This document shows, one piece after another, positions 53,730 through 63,193 of a stretch of DNA of 64,000 bases. The notes under the pieces are model-generated. The model did no database searches, was not told the origin of the DNA, and saw only the letters and a list, made by a program, of their open reading frames with translations. Location of the stretch: positions 1-64,000 of the forward strand of contig JAKSIH010000012.1 of the NCBI GenBank assembly GCA_024398935.1, given 5' to 3'. The position numbers and the translations under genes were made by a program. This stretch comes from Fibrobacter sp. GTDB taxonomy: Bacteria; Fibrobacterota; Fibrobacteria; Fibrobacterales; Fibrobacteraceae. Each line of letters starts with the position of its first letter. The first letter of the stretch is position 1.

Positions 53730-55346
53730 ATGTTTTTCCATAACTCCGTTTTTCGTGTCGTTGCCGCGTTGGCTTTGATTCCTACTTTTGCCTTCTCTGC
53801 GCCTGCTGCAGGTAAGGTCCGCTCTGCCCTTGGTGAAGTCGATCGACAGAAGGTTCGTCAGACAGATTGGACTGCCCTTCGAGTTGGTGCGAATATCTAT
53901 CAGTCGGATAAGGTTCGCACGGGTAATGAGTCCGAGGTGATTTTTGCCCTTCCTGATGGAAGTTCCATTACCATTGCTGAAAATGCGGAAGTGGAGATGC
54001 ACAACCTTCTGGAACCTAATGGCCAGGGCGGATTTGAAACCCGTCTGGACATTAAGAAAGGACACATAAATTTCGCTGTCCATAAGCTCCAGGATAAGAA
54101 TTCCAAGTTCATTTTCAAGACAGGTACAGCGACTGCATCCATTCGAGGTACGGAAGGCTATATCGGTGGCGACGGCGCCTTCTTTGCAGGCCTTAAGACA
54201 GGTAAGCTGGAGATTACCCCGGAGGGTAGCGACAGTCCATTGGCAATTGTTGCCGGTGAGACCATGTTTGGTCGCGATTCCATGGTCGTAATGAAGCTTT
54301 CCTCTTCGGGTGATGCACGATTTGCCAAGAGACTGAACCGGATTCTTTCGGACAAGTCCAAGAGCATGGATGCCATTGTTTCTGATGTCCAGAAGGCGGA
54401 TTCCACATTCCAGGAGGAATTGAAGGCCGAGGCACAGTCCGCTGCGGCAGCCCTGCCGGATAACGGCTTTGCCCTTACGACGGCGTCTCCCTTTGAAGTC
54501 TGTGAACAGGGACTTGTGGTTGAAGGGGCCTATCGTACAAACGATACTAGCGCCACTTTGATTGTTTCTATGGGCAAGGGATATCAGTCTGGTAACTTGA
54601 TCAAACTGGCAGACGGTGCTTCCCACAGCTTTATGCAGAAAATTCCCGTTTCCGACGAAAATGGACTGTGGGCCACTGAAAAGGCTACGGTAACATTTGT
54701 GGGTGGCGGAACTACTGATACGAAGACGATCGATGTTGCTGTCAACAAGGCCTGTGGCGACGTAAACCATAAGGCTCCTTCCATTACCTTGTCCTCCTAT
54801 GATTCCTTGCGCTGTGCGGCAAATATTTCCATAGGCGATATGCAGAATGACGCTGGTATTTTTGCAGTGGAGGTGGATGGAGCTCCCAGCTCGGAAGATG
54901 CCATTACCCGAAATGCCCAGAAGCGCATTAAGCTTAAGGCCGGAAGTCACGAATACATGATGAGGGCTGAAGACCAGGCGGGAAACAAGACCGAGGTTTC
55001 CAGGACCATGGGGTGCTATCCCATGAAAAAGTTTAATGTGGAGGTGATGGGACCTTCCAAGGAACGCCTGGGACGTCCTCGCGGAAATCCTGATGCCGCA
55101 GACCGTATTATTGAAACTCTCCAGTTTAGAATCAAGATTCCCGAAAACAATCCCGAATTCCTGTATAAGGTAATCGTAAAGCAAAACGGAAAGATTATAT
55201 TGCAGGAAACCCTCTCCCAGATTCAGGGCCTTGATTATCAGGTCCCTGTGGAATTGACCCGCGGTGGAGCTAACCGGCTTGATATTGAAGTTATTCACAA
55301 GAGTGGTTACAGGTCCAAGGCGAAGAAGGTTTACGAGGTCTATTAA
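53730..55346 (+). CDS. Secreted FecR-domain protein
   Basis: Protein of 538 residues starting MFFHNSVFRVVAALALIPTFAFS (signal peptide); GAGGG upstream supports this ATG. Residues about 25-190 form a FecR domain: GKVRSALGEVDRQ, VGANIYQSDKVRTGNESEVIFALPDGSSITIAENAEVEM, FKTGTATASIRGTEGYIG. Further beta-sandwich repeats follow. Unlike anti-sigma FecR it has no cytoplasmic part, so it is a periplasmic or surface type. The stop overlaps the next start (TAATG), so the two products are made together. Confidence 0.82.
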   Translation: MFFHNSVFRVVAALALIPTFAFSAPAAGKVRSALGEVDRQKVRQTDWTALRVGANIYQSDKVRTGNESEVIFALPDGSSITIAENAEVEMHNLLEPNGQGGFETRLDIKKGHINFAVHKLQDKNSKFIFKTGTATASIRGTEGYIGGDGAFFAGLKTGKLEITPEGSDSPLAIVAGETMFGRDSMVVMKLSSSGDARFAKRLNRILSDKSKSMDAIVSDVQKADSTFQEELKAEAQSAAAALPDNGFALTTASPFEVCEQGLVVEGAYRTNDTSATLIVSMGKGYQSGNLIKLADGASHSFMQKIPVSDENGLWATEKATVTFVGGGTTDTKTIDVAVNKACGDVNHKAPSITLSSYDSLRCAANISIGDMQNDAGIFAVEVDGAPSSEDAITRNAQKRIKLKAGSHEYMMRAEDQAGNKTEVSRTMGCYPMKKFNVEVMGPSKERLGRPRGNPDAADRIIETLQFRIKIPENNPEFLYKVIVKQNGKIILQETLSQIQGLDYQVPVELTRGGANRLDIEVIHKSGYRSKAKKVYEVY

Positions 55347-58300
55347 TGTTTCCTAGAGTTCTTTCTCTGACGATGGTTCTCGCGCTAGCACTCCATGGGG
55401 GTGCTTTTGCCGTTGATGGCGGATCTATCCAGGGTGGTGTCTTAAGTGGCTTTTTGAAAAAGAACGGTTCACCATACCAGATTTCGGAGACGGTTGTTGT
55501 TCCCGAGGGTAAGGCCCTTGTGGTTGAAGCGGGAACGGTTCTTGAGTTTGCGGAAGGGGTTGGCCTGGATGTTCGGGGAGGCTCTCTTGCCGTGATTGGG
55601 GAATCCAATAATCCTGTGGTTTTCAAGGCAAAGGGAAATTTATGGAATGGGGTTTCTGTTACAGGGACCAAGGTTTCCGATATTCAGGATTTGCGTATTG
55701 AAAATGCGGAGTATGGACTTACTGTAGAAAAGGGTGCCGTGGAATTGCGTTCCGTAGCGATTGATGGTGCGGAAAAAATAGGTCTTTTTGCAAAAAATGC
55801 CCAGGTGGATGCGCAGTGGATTTCTGTGACCCGCTGTAAGAACGCGGGAGTCTGGGCTGCACAAGGGGCGAAAATCGAAATTGCCAGTTCGAAGCTGGAG
55901 GAAAACCGCATTGCGGCAATTGCTGCAGATGGTTCTCAAATGCGTTTCCAGTCTTCCGGAATACGAAACAATGATGTAGGTATTCTTTTTAGTGGAGAAA
56001 ATGCCTTCTTTCAGCGAGGGCTTGTGGTTGAGCAGAATCGGGTAGCCATCGCCTCTGCAGAACGTCCGGGAAATGGTGTCATATCTGCGGTAAAGGTTAA
56101 TGACCACAAGCGTTCCCGTAAGGTGGACGAACTGATGCTCTCCCTTGGGGAGGAACCTGAAAATCCTTATGCCAATGGAATGGCGTCTACTCTGGAAGAA
56201 TCCTCCCTGGCTTCCTGGAAGGTTTCCGGGAGTGTCGATCTCGAGTTGGGGTATCATGCAGTCTTTACAAACCATAACCATTACCAGCGTGAAATCTTTG
56301 GCGAGGATACAGTTCGCCGGGGAGAAAAATTTGTAAACCACTTCCAGGTTCCGGGATTCTTTGCAAACTGGGTTGCCAATGTGGTAATGGAGTCTGAAGA
56401 CGGGAAGACTATCGAAGTTTCTACGGATATTTCTGGTGACCGGTGGAATAAGTTTAATGTGCATTCCTTCCAGGCAGTTTATACCGATCAGATTCAGAGA
56501 CTTGCCGTGGGTGATATTTATGCTAGCGCCGGCGATCTTTACCTTGCCGGAGTGAACGCCCTGGGCGCTTCTTATGAACTTTCTCTTTTTCAGAATGCCG
56601 CTAAGGAACCCCTGTTTGAACTTCTGACTTTTGGTGGAGAAACCCAGGCACCGAAGATTGTGGGTGAACGGGATCGCGACTTTTATAACGAGTATATTGA
56701 CGACGGAGAGGCGCTGGCGCAGGGCATGATTTTTGGATCCAAGGTACGCTGGAATATGCACCGCCGTTTTAATGGAAGCCTTGGGTTTGTCGGTAGCAAG
56801 GATTATCTAGAGAATCCTTTCCTGAGGGACGGCATGTCTCCTGATGCCAATACCATCAATCCGCTAGTGACTTCCAGGACCTTCTTTGCAGATGGAAACT
56901 GGCTCGTTTATCCCGGGGACATCAAGCTGAACGGACAGGTGGCTGTAGGTGCCGCCGATACGGCGAATTCCGCGGCGATCCATGCGGTGAACAAGGTTTT
57001 TGCCGATGCCGGCCTGGATGCCTCCAATTTTTCCCTGTTGAACCGCCTGATGAAGAATCCCTCCCTGGTACGCTCTCTTTCCGCAGAACAGCTGGAATCC
57101 ATTTTTGGCGATAATTCCATGATGACAGCCTCCGAAATGAAGGCAGAATTGCAGGAACTGCTTGTGAAGGCCCAGGCAGAGGCTAAGAATCACAAGGGAC
57201 ACGAAGATACCCGTCCCTCCCACGCCAATTTCTGGGACTACAAGAACTGGGCTGTGTCCGGTTCCTATGAATGGAGCAACGACAATACCTTCATTGAAGG
57301 TTATTTCCGCTATGTTGGGGCGGGATTCTTTAGTGCGGGTTCTCCGGACTTATTGCAGAATACCAGAAAGTATGGCGGTAACCTGAAACAAAAAATTTTT
57401 GATTTCTGGAAACTGAATTTTGGTTATGAGGTGAATATTGAAAACGCTGCAGGCGCTGGGAATGATTACAATATCTTTGGCCTTGGGGAAGGCGAGAAGT
57501 GGGGCCTATTGGGTGCCGACGACAGCTGGCTCAGGAAGCATGAACAGGATGAAAACAGGACACTCTATGTTCATGATGCTTATTTAGGAAATGAATTCAA
57601 AATTCTGGAAAATCTTTCCCTGTCTGTGAAGTACGCTGTCAATTACCGTACTCGCAATACCGCCCAGCGGCTCTACGCGAATTATTCCGCTGGCTCAGGG
57701 ATTTATTCGGACAGCTGGTTTAGTGCAAGAAAAGGACAGGCCACGCTGGACCTTGTCTATGAGGGTGATACCATGAAGGTGGATTCCGCCCGATGGATGA
57801 AGTACTATCGTCTCGCCGATGAGAAATTCCTCGCGACGCAGTTTGAAGAAAATCTTCTGAAACATACGGTGGAACTGGTCGTGACCTGCAAGTTCACCAA
57901 GAATGTGCTGAAGGTGGGGGGTACCTGGGTTTACCGAACGGACCTGTCTGAATTTAAGCAGGATGATTTACTGAAGGGAATTGATTTCTCAAATGAGACC
58001 TACGGAATTCTCGGCTATTATTTCCATGGCGGAGATTACTTCGAACAACGTTATCCCGTATCCCTGACGACCACCCTGGATGATATCCGCAATACATTTG
58101 CATTTATGCCGCGGTACAAAATCTATAACCGCGACGACATGACTGAATTTGAATGGAACCTGTCCGATGATCTTTCTTTCCCGCTGTCCAAGGATTTCAT
58201 GGAAATGACTCTTTCGGGTAGCCTGCGCCAGAATTTCCTGAACCGTACCTATAAGGGTGAAAACCAGGATGAAATGGAACTGGATGTGAATGGCTCTGCC

Positions 58301-58435
58301 ACCTTGCGGGTTCACCATACATCCTCCCTGTATACGGACTGGACTTTGGGCGCTGTCTATAATTACCGTCCTGACAACAGGGCGGATCAGTACAAGGACT
58401 TCTACATCATCGCAAACCTTAATTACTCCTTCTAG
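55346..58435 (+). CDS. Secreted protein with N-terminal beta-helix and C-terminal outer-membrane barrel
   Basis: Protein of 1029 residues with signal peptide ([22 protein letters not shown]). Residues about 40-250 show parallel beta-helix repeats ([59 protein letters not shown]). From about 290 to the end the sequence is dominated by amphipathic aromatic strands and finishes [12 protein letters not shown], with the terminal Phe expected for a barrel recognised by the BAM complex. The order helix-then-barrel is like an autotransporter, but the barrel part (about 700 residues) is far larger than the classical unit. It overlaps the FecR gene by one base. Confidence 0.75.
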   Translation: MFPRVLSLTMVLALALHGGAFAVDGGSIQGGVLSGFLKKNGSPYQISETVVVPEGKALVVEAGTVLEFAEGVGLDVRGGSLAVIGESNNPVVFKAKGNLWNGVSVTGTKVSDIQDLRIENAEYGLTVEKGAVELRSVAIDGAEKIGLFAKNAQVDAQWISVTRCKNAGVWAAQGAKIEIASSKLEENRIAAIAADGSQMRFQSSGIRNNDVGILFSGENAFFQRGLVVEQNRVAIASAERPGNGVISAVKVNDHKRSRKVDELMLSLGEEPENPYANGMASTLEESSLASWKVSGSVDLELGYHAVFTNHNHYQREIFGEDTVRRGEKFVNHFQVPGFFANWVANVVMESEDGKTIEVSTDISGDRWNKFNVHSFQAVYTDQIQRLAVGDIYASAGDLYLAGVNALGASYELSLFQNAAKEPLFELLTFGGETQAPKIVGERDRDFYNEYIDDGEALAQGMIFGSKVRWNMHRRFNGSLGFVGSKDYLENPFLRDGMSPDANTINPLVTSRTFFADGNWLVYPGDIKLNGQVAVGAADTANSAAIHAVNKVFADAGLDASNFSLLNRLMKNPSLVRSLSAEQLESIFGDNSMMTASEMKAELQELLVKAQAEAKNHKGHEDTRPSHANFWDYKNWAVSGSYEWSNDNTFIEGYFRYVGAGFFSAGSPDLLQNTRKYGGNLKQKIFDFWKLNFGYEVNIENAAGAGNDYNIFGLGEGEKWGLLGADDSWLRKHEQDENRTLYVHDAYLGNEFKILENLSLSVKYAVNYRTRNTAQRLYANYSAGSGIYSDSWFSARKGQATLDLVYEGDTMKVDSARWMKYYRLADEKFLATQFEENLLKHTVELVVTCKFTKNVLKVGGTWVYRTDLSEFKQDDLLKGIDFSNETYGILGYYFHGGDYFEQRYPVSLTTTLDDIRNTFAFMPRYKIYNRDDMTEFEWNLSDDLSFPLSKDFMEMTLSGSLRQNFLNRTYKGENQDEMELDVNGSATLRVHHTSSLYTDWTLGAVYNYRPDNRADQYKDFYIIANLNYSF

Positions 58436-58436
58436 T

Positions 58437-59264
58437 ATGCACATAGGCTGTCATCTTTCTTCATCCGAAGGCTTTTTTGCAATGGGAAAAACCGCGCTTT
58501 CCATTGGTGCGGATACTTTCCAGTTCTTTACCCGAAATCCCCGTGGTGGGGCTGCAAAGCCTTTTGACAAGGCGGATGCGGCAAAGCTCGTGGAACTTCT
58601 GGAGACAAATCATTTTGCACCCATATTGGCTCATGCACCCTATACACTAAATGCCTGCGCTTCCGACGCGGGGCTTCGCCAATTTGCGGAAGATGTGATG
58701 GCGGATGATATTGTGCGTATGGACCATTTTCCGGGGGCTATGTATAATTTCCATCCGGGAAGCCATGTAAAGCAGGGACCGGATGTAGGTATAGAATACA
58801 TTTCCTCCATGTTGAATCGCCTGCTGAAGCCGTCCCAAAAAACGGTAGTCCTGTTGGAAACCATGGCTGGTAAAGGTTCCGAGGTTGGCCGTACTTTTGA
58901 AGAACTGAAAGCGATTCTTGACCGGGTGGAACTGAGGGACAAGATGGGCATTTGTCTGGACACCTGCCATGTTTTTGATGGCGGGTACGATATTGTGAAT
59001 CATCTGGACGATGTGCTGGAACAGTTTGACAAGGTCATTGGACTAAAGAAACTGAAGGCTATTCACTTGAATGACAGCAAGAATCCCATGGGGAGCCATA
59101 AAGACCGGCATGAGGTCATTGGGGGAGGCTTTATTGGCCTGGAAGCCCTGGTGCGTGTCATAAATCATCCTTCTCTGAGAAATTTGCCTTTTTACCTGGA
59201 AACGCCAAATGAGTTGCCGGGATACGCTGCTGAAATAGCCTTGATGCGTGACAGGAGTGCCTAG
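58437..59264 (+). CDS. nfo: Endonuclease IV (AP endonuclease)
   Basis: Cleaves DNA at abasic sites in base-excision repair. Protein of 275 residues; the start [12 protein letters not shown] is 1 base after the previous stop. Motifs of the zinc TIM barrel: [84 protein letters not shown]. All metal-binding residues in these motifs are in place. Confidence 0.95.
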   Translation: MHIGCHLSSSEGFFAMGKTALSIGADTFQFFTRNPRGGAAKPFDKADAAKLVELLETNHFAPILAHAPYTLNACASDAGLRQFAEDVMADDIVRMDHFPGAMYNFHPGSHVKQGPDVGIEYISSMLNRLLKPSQKTVVLLETMAGKGSEVGRTFEELKAILDRVELRDKMGICLDTCHVFDGGYDIVNHLDDVLEQFDKVIGLKKLKAIHLNDSKNPMGSHKDRHEVIGGGFIGLEALVRVINHPSLRNLPFYLETPNELPGYAAEIALMRDRSA

Positions 59265-59349
59265 TACCCCTGCAGTGCGGTTCTTGCGGTAAACGAAATT
59301 TCCTAAAAGGGGTCTGCTCTATAGGCTCCTTAAAATTTATTCTTGAGGC

Positions 59350-61068
59350 ATGAAAATGCCTGTTCGATACAACCATGTGGGATACGTTCCCGAAGCTCCG
59401 AAAATTTTCTTTGTTGATGTAAGCGACTTTCATGCGGAAGGTTCTTTTGAAATCATTGATGAGAAGGGCTCCACGGTGTATGGTGGCTCTCTTGTGCAGG
59501 GAACCTTCGGGTATAAGGGCGTCTGTGAGTATTCGGGTGAAAATCTCTGGACGGGAGACTTTTCTGCGGTAAGGAGCGAAGGGCGGTATTCTATTCGGGT
59601 TCCCGGTTGTTTTGTCCAGGCGGATAGTACTTCGGAAAATGTTAATTCCAGGGGATTTTACCAGACGGAATTTTTCGAGATTTCCGACAGCTGGATTTTT
59701 TCCCAGTTGCAGGCGAATATCAAGTCCTTTTTCTACCAGCGTAGCGGTGTAGAGCTCCCCGAAATTTTTGCAGGAAAGTGGGCAAGACCTGCGGCGCATT
59801 TTGACAGGAACATAGGCTTTCACAAGATGATGGGACGGGAGGGCTCCTGGGATGCCCGTGGCGGCTGGTATGATGCAGGAGACTACGGAAAATATATTGT
59901 CAATGGAGGCATATCCGTAGGAACGCTTCTGTTGGCATGCCTGCTGGGGGCTGATTCTAACGAAAAGATTTCTAGAGTAATTAACGAGGGTGGGTCCTTT
60001 GAACAGCCTTTTAGCCTGAAAGAGGAAATTCGTTTTGAACTGGATTTCTTTTTAAGAATGCAGGATATGGACGGAGGTGTTTTCTTTAAGGTTTCTCCGG
60101 AACATTGGGATGGCTTCATATCTCCCAGGGATTCTGACCTGCTTCAGAAACGCCTAATTTTAGGAAAGTCTACGACTTCCACGCTGAATTTTGCGGGAGC
60201 TCTGGCTCAGGCTTCAGTTGTTTTTAGAAAGGATGATTCTGCTTTTGCAAGTACATGCCTGGAAGCAGCCCTGAAGGCATATGGCTGGGCCTTGAAAAAT
60301 CCTGACGAGACTTGGCCGCATAATACGGAAGGTAGCGGTGGCTATGGTGATGAACATTATGATGATGAATTTTTCTGGGCGAGAGCCGCGCTTTTTTGTG
60401 CTTTAAATGAAATGGACAGGAAAGATTCCGTTCTTGAAAAGATTCTTGAACTTTTGCCTTCAGACATGGAAAAGAATCCTGCCGCCTTTGGCATGGACTG
60501 GCGGGATACCCAGAATATGGGCTGGATTCTGCTTGCGGAACAGAATTATGACCTGGAACTGCAAAATCGGGCCCGTGATGCTCTGACAAAGGTTGCCGCA
60601 GAAATTGTTCGCTTGCAGGGGGAGGACGCATATGGTCTCGCCATTCGCAGGTTTATCTGGGGTAGCAACGGCGAAGCAAGCAACCATGCCTTGACCTTGC
60701 TTGTCGTTTCCGGCTGGCAGAACGAGCTGAATGGGAAAAAACTCGTGGACTGTAGCCGTGAAATGCTGAACTTTGTTTATGGGCGAAACCCTGTAAATAC
60801 TTGCTTTGTGACCGGCGCTGCCTGGAGTTCCCCGCGAAATCCCCACCACCGTCTAAGCCACTCCGATGGGGTGGACGATCCGATTCCCGGACTTGTGGTG
60901 GGTGGCATTAACTGCGACCGCCAGGATGGTCACCGTGCGCCACACTACCCTGGAGACTTGCCGGGACTTTCCTATACGGATGAACGGTGTTCTTTTGCCA
61001 GCAATGAGACTGCCATTAACTGGAGCTCTCCGCTGACGGCGGCTCTTTTACTTCTTTGTTGCCGGTAA
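59350..61068 (+). CDS. GH9 glycoside hydrolase without signal peptide
   Basis: Family 9 enzyme of 572 residues for beta-1,4-glucans. An N-terminal Ig-like CelD domain (about 1-100, MPVRYNHVGYVPEAPKIF) precedes the (alpha/alpha)6 barrel with GGWYDAGDYGKYIVNGG (Asp175 and Asp178), YGRNPVNTCFVTG, NPHHRLSHSDG and the acid Glu553 in SNETAINWSSP. All catalytic residues are present. There is no signal peptide, no linker, no binding module and no C-terminal tail, unlike the secreted cellulases of the window, so it probably acts in the cytoplasm on short cello-oligomers. The ATG at 59356 has the better spacing to GAGG and is an alternative start. The 3' end overlaps the convergent gene by 21 bp. Confidence 0.88.
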   Translation: MKMPVRYNHVGYVPEAPKIFFVDVSDFHAEGSFEIIDEKGSTVYGGSLVQGTFGYKGVCEYSGENLWTGDFSAVRSEGRYSIRVPGCFVQADSTSENVNSRGFYQTEFFEISDSWIFSQLQANIKSFFYQRSGVELPEIFAGKWARPAAHFDRNIGFHKMMGREGSWDARGGWYDAGDYGKYIVNGGISVGTLLLACLLGADSNEKISRVINEGGSFEQPFSLKEEIRFELDFFLRMQDMDGGVFFKVSPEHWDGFISPRDSDLLQKRLILGKSTTSTLNFAGALAQASVVFRKDDSAFASTCLEAALKAYGWALKNPDETWPHNTEGSGGYGDEHYDDEFFWARAALFCALNEMDRKDSVLEKILELLPSDMEKNPAAFGMDWRDTQNMGWILLAEQNYDLELQNRARDALTKVAAEIVRLQGEDAYGLAIRRFIWGSNGEASNHALTLLVVSGWQNELNGKKLVDCSREMLNFVYGRNPVNTCFVTGAAWSSPRNPHHRLSHSDGVDDPIPGLVVGGINCDRQDGHRAPHYPGDLPGLSYTDERCSFASNETAINWSSPLTAALLLLCCR

Positions 61069-61902
61069 GGTTTCCGTATTTGTACTTGCTAGGGAATCCT
61101 GCTCTGGCGTAACCACCGTAGCAGAGTCCGCTATGCTTTCCTCTTTCCTGATTTTAGGTTCCGTTTTTGGGAGGAGAGCCTGTAGGTCCACTACAGGATT
61201 TTTCTGCTGCTCTAGCTCCTTGAGGGATACGATTGGCCTGTAGTAGGAAGAGTCCGCAGCGGTCAAAATCCCTGCCGGCCATAGATCGATAATGGATATA
61301 AAGTAGGCTGCCCATTCCCTAAGCCAACTTTTGCGGGATTCGCGATTGGTGTACCAAGAGTCGGGATTGTACTGGTAATGATGAATGTCCGCCGTAATAA
61401 ATACGGGACTTTCACCGGCGAGCGTGCTGAAAATATTCTTGACACGGTGGGTTGCCGACGCACTTGTGACAAGCAGGACCGTATCAGCGTTCCGTGCCTT
61501 AAGCCAGGGAATGACAGTGTAGGCCTCGCCAATGGTGGATGGGTCGTCATGCGCCGCAATGAAGACTGTACTGCTGTCGAAGCTACCTTGCTGCATGAAG
61601 TCTTCTACATAGAATTCCGCATTGTTGCGGTTTCTGAGACAGCGTCTTCCCAGGATAAGAACAGAGTCCACCTTGCCTTCTGTCATGAGGCTTGCGATAT
61701 AGTCGGTACGTTCCATATCGGCAGATTGTCCGTCCAGAACAAGGGCCCACTTCACATGTCCGAATTCGTCGTCATTCACCAACCAGCGACCGCTATAGGT
61801 CATGACAACATAAAAGAGAATGACCAGAGCGATGAAAATGGTAGAGACGACTGCCAGTTTCTTCTTCTGGTTTCTGGATTTCTTTTGTTGGCCTGTAGAC
61901 AA
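61048..61902 (-). CDS. ElyC/SanA/YdcF family membrane protein
   Basis: DUF218-type protein of 284 residues. The start codon is TTG at 61902, supported by GAGG 7 bases upstream and by the lack of an ATG before the membrane helix (VVSTIFIALVILFYVVMTY). The periplasmic domain shows ALVLDGQSADMERTDYIASLM, DSVLILGRRCLRNR, DPSTIGEAYTVIPWLKARN and TVLLVTSASATHRVKNIF, the usual YdcF order. The C-terminal 60 residues are low-complexity. Family members act in envelope processes, perhaps lipid carrier metabolism. Third gene of tsaB - rimI - elyC-like. Confidence 0.82.
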   Translation of the reverse strand: MSTGQQKKSRNQKKKLAVVSTIFIALVILFYVVMTYSGRWLVNDDEFGHVKWALVLDGQSADMERTDYIASLMTEGKVDSVLILGRRCLRNRNNAEFYVEDFMQQGSFDSSTVFIAAHDDPSTIGEAYTVIPWLKARNADTVLLVTSASATHRVKNIFSTLAGESPVFITADIHHYQYNPDSWYTNRESRKSWLREWAAYFISIIDLWPAGILTAADSSYYRPIVSLKELEQQKNPVVDLQALLPKTEPKIRKEESIADSATVVTPEQDSLASTNTETLPATKK

Positions 61903-61914
61903 ATTAAACCTCGC

Positions 61915-62370
61915 TTAAACCTTGCTGGATTGGCAATTTTCTCGCCTATAGAGAATAGCGTTTTCACCGTCGGAATAATAATTCCTTCGGTGGCTATACA
62001 TCTTAAATTCATTTTTCTCGTAGAAATGACGAGCCTTGGCGTTGCCTTCGCGAACTTCCAGGAAGCAGCAGTCTCCGTTGGCAAAGTCTAGCTGTTCAAG
62101 GCCTGCATCAAGAAGTTTTTGCCCGATGCCTTTTCTTTGCTGGCTTTCGACCGTTGCAATACTGAGTAGTTCCGAATCGGGGCCCATGAGATGGAAAATG
62201 GAATAACCTAAAATTTCGTCGGAAGAATCTGCTTCAAACACGAAACACGCTGCGTAGGACGCCTTGATCTCACTTGTAAACTGCTTCTCGTTCCATTCCT
62301 GAAACTGCAGTTCTTCCTGAATGGATAGCACCGCGGGAATGTCTTTGATTTCCATCTTGCGAATGGGCAT
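61915..62370 (-). CDS. rimI: Ribosomal protein alanine N-acetyltransferase
   Basis: GNAT acetyltransferase of 151 residues that modifies the N-terminus of ribosomal protein S18. Motifs: IRKMEIKDIPAVLSIQEE, SIATVESQQRKGIGQKLLD (acetyl-CoA loop QxxGxG) and LEVREGNAKARHFYEKNEF. It lies directly between tsaB and the elyC-like gene; the tsaB-rimI pair is widespread in bacteria, which strengthens the name. Confidence 0.9.
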   Translation of the reverse strand: MPIRKMEIKDIPAVLSIQEELQFQEWNEKQFTSEIKASYAACFVFEADSSDEILGYSIFHLMGPDSELLSIATVESQQRKGIGQKLLDAGLEQLDFANGDCCFLEVREGNAKARHFYEKNEFKMYSHRRNYYSDGENAILYRRENCQSSKV

Positions 62371-62401
62371 TCTAGTTTCTGTTTCCTCGGGTCGTCGAGT
62401 C

Positions 62402-63067
62402 TTACTTCAGTTTTTCAAAGTAGGACGGCTGAATGTAGTTGGCTTCCTGGATGAGACTTGCCTGTTCGGAAGTGAACAACGGTGACCACAGGTTGAGTGG
62501 CTTTCCAGCGTCCTGAATAGCTGTGGCGCCAATTTCTTTAAAGAGACTGGCCAAAGTTTCATCGGCTGCGGCGGCTTCGTCAACCACAACAGTCTTGACC
62601 GGATTTGCCTTTAGGCGTTCTGTAACTTCTGCTGTTTCGATAAAGACTTCGTCTGCCTTTCCATTGACCGTCTGACGCAAGTACCAGTAGCCGGGACGAG
62701 CTCTAATTACCACAGCGACGTTATCCTTGCTTGTAGAATCTGCAGTGCCGAAACATTCAAGGGCCTGCAGTGTGCTGACTCCGAATAGATCTCGTTTGCC
62801 GCTAAAGCAGAGTCCCTGGCAGAAGGCCACGCCGGTACGAAGCCCGCTGAAAGAGCCTGGGCCCACCGTTACCAGTACGCGCTTGATGTCGTCTAATTGG
62901 GCGCTTGTGCGGTTCAGCAGTTCATCAAGAATTGCAGAGGCCGTTTCTCCGCGAGCGGCGGTATCGACGGTCTCTTCGTAGATCGCGGCAGAACCATTCT
63001 GCGCAATCTGGGAAAGCGCCATGGAAATTCCCTTGCGGGATGTGTCTACAAATAGGTCTAAGTTCAT
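62402..63067 (-). CDS. tsaB: tRNA threonylcarbamoyladenosine biosynthesis protein TsaB
   Basis: Partner of TsaD and TsaE in making the t6A modification of tRNA. The 221-residue protein has the ASKHA-type start (LFVDTSRKGISMAL) and the family motif VLVTVGPGSFSGLRTGVAFCQGL, followed by STLQALECF. Length is normal. An array of heptad repeats lies directly upstream of its ATG. Confidence 0.92.
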   Translation of the reverse strand: MNLDLFVDTSRKGISMALSQIAQNGSAAIYEETVDTAARGETASAILDELLNRTSAQLDDIKRVLVTVGPGSFSGLRTGVAFCQGLCFSGKRDLFGVSTLQALECFGTADSTSKDNVAVVIRARPGYWYLRQTVNGKADEVFIETAEVTERLKANPVKTVVVDEAAAADETLASLFKEIGATAIQDAGKPLNLWSPLFTSEQASLIQEANYIQPSYFEKLK

Positions 63068-63072
63068 AAGTA

Positions 63073-63107
63073 ATTAATGATTGATAATGGATGATTGATG
63101 ATTGTTA
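63073..63107. repeat. Five ATTGATG-like heptads upstream of tsaB
   Basis: ATTAATG, ATTGATA, ATGGATG, ATTGATG, ATTGTTA in exact 7-bp phase, starting 5 bp from the tsaB start codon. Confidence 0.85.
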
Positions 63108-63137
63108 AATATAGCGGCGTAGCGGCGATTATAACTA

Positions 63138-63165
63138 ATTATCAATTTTCAATCATCAATCCTCA
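63138..63165. repeat. Four ATNNTCA heptads in opposite orientation
   Basis: ATTATCA, ATTTTCA, ATCATCA, ATCCTCA. Their reverse complement resembles the array at 63073-63107, so the two can pair across a 30-bp middle part. They lie in the gap between ddl and tsaB. Confidence 0.85.
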
Positions 63166-63193
63166 ATTTTAGGAGATTTCAATATAAAATCTC

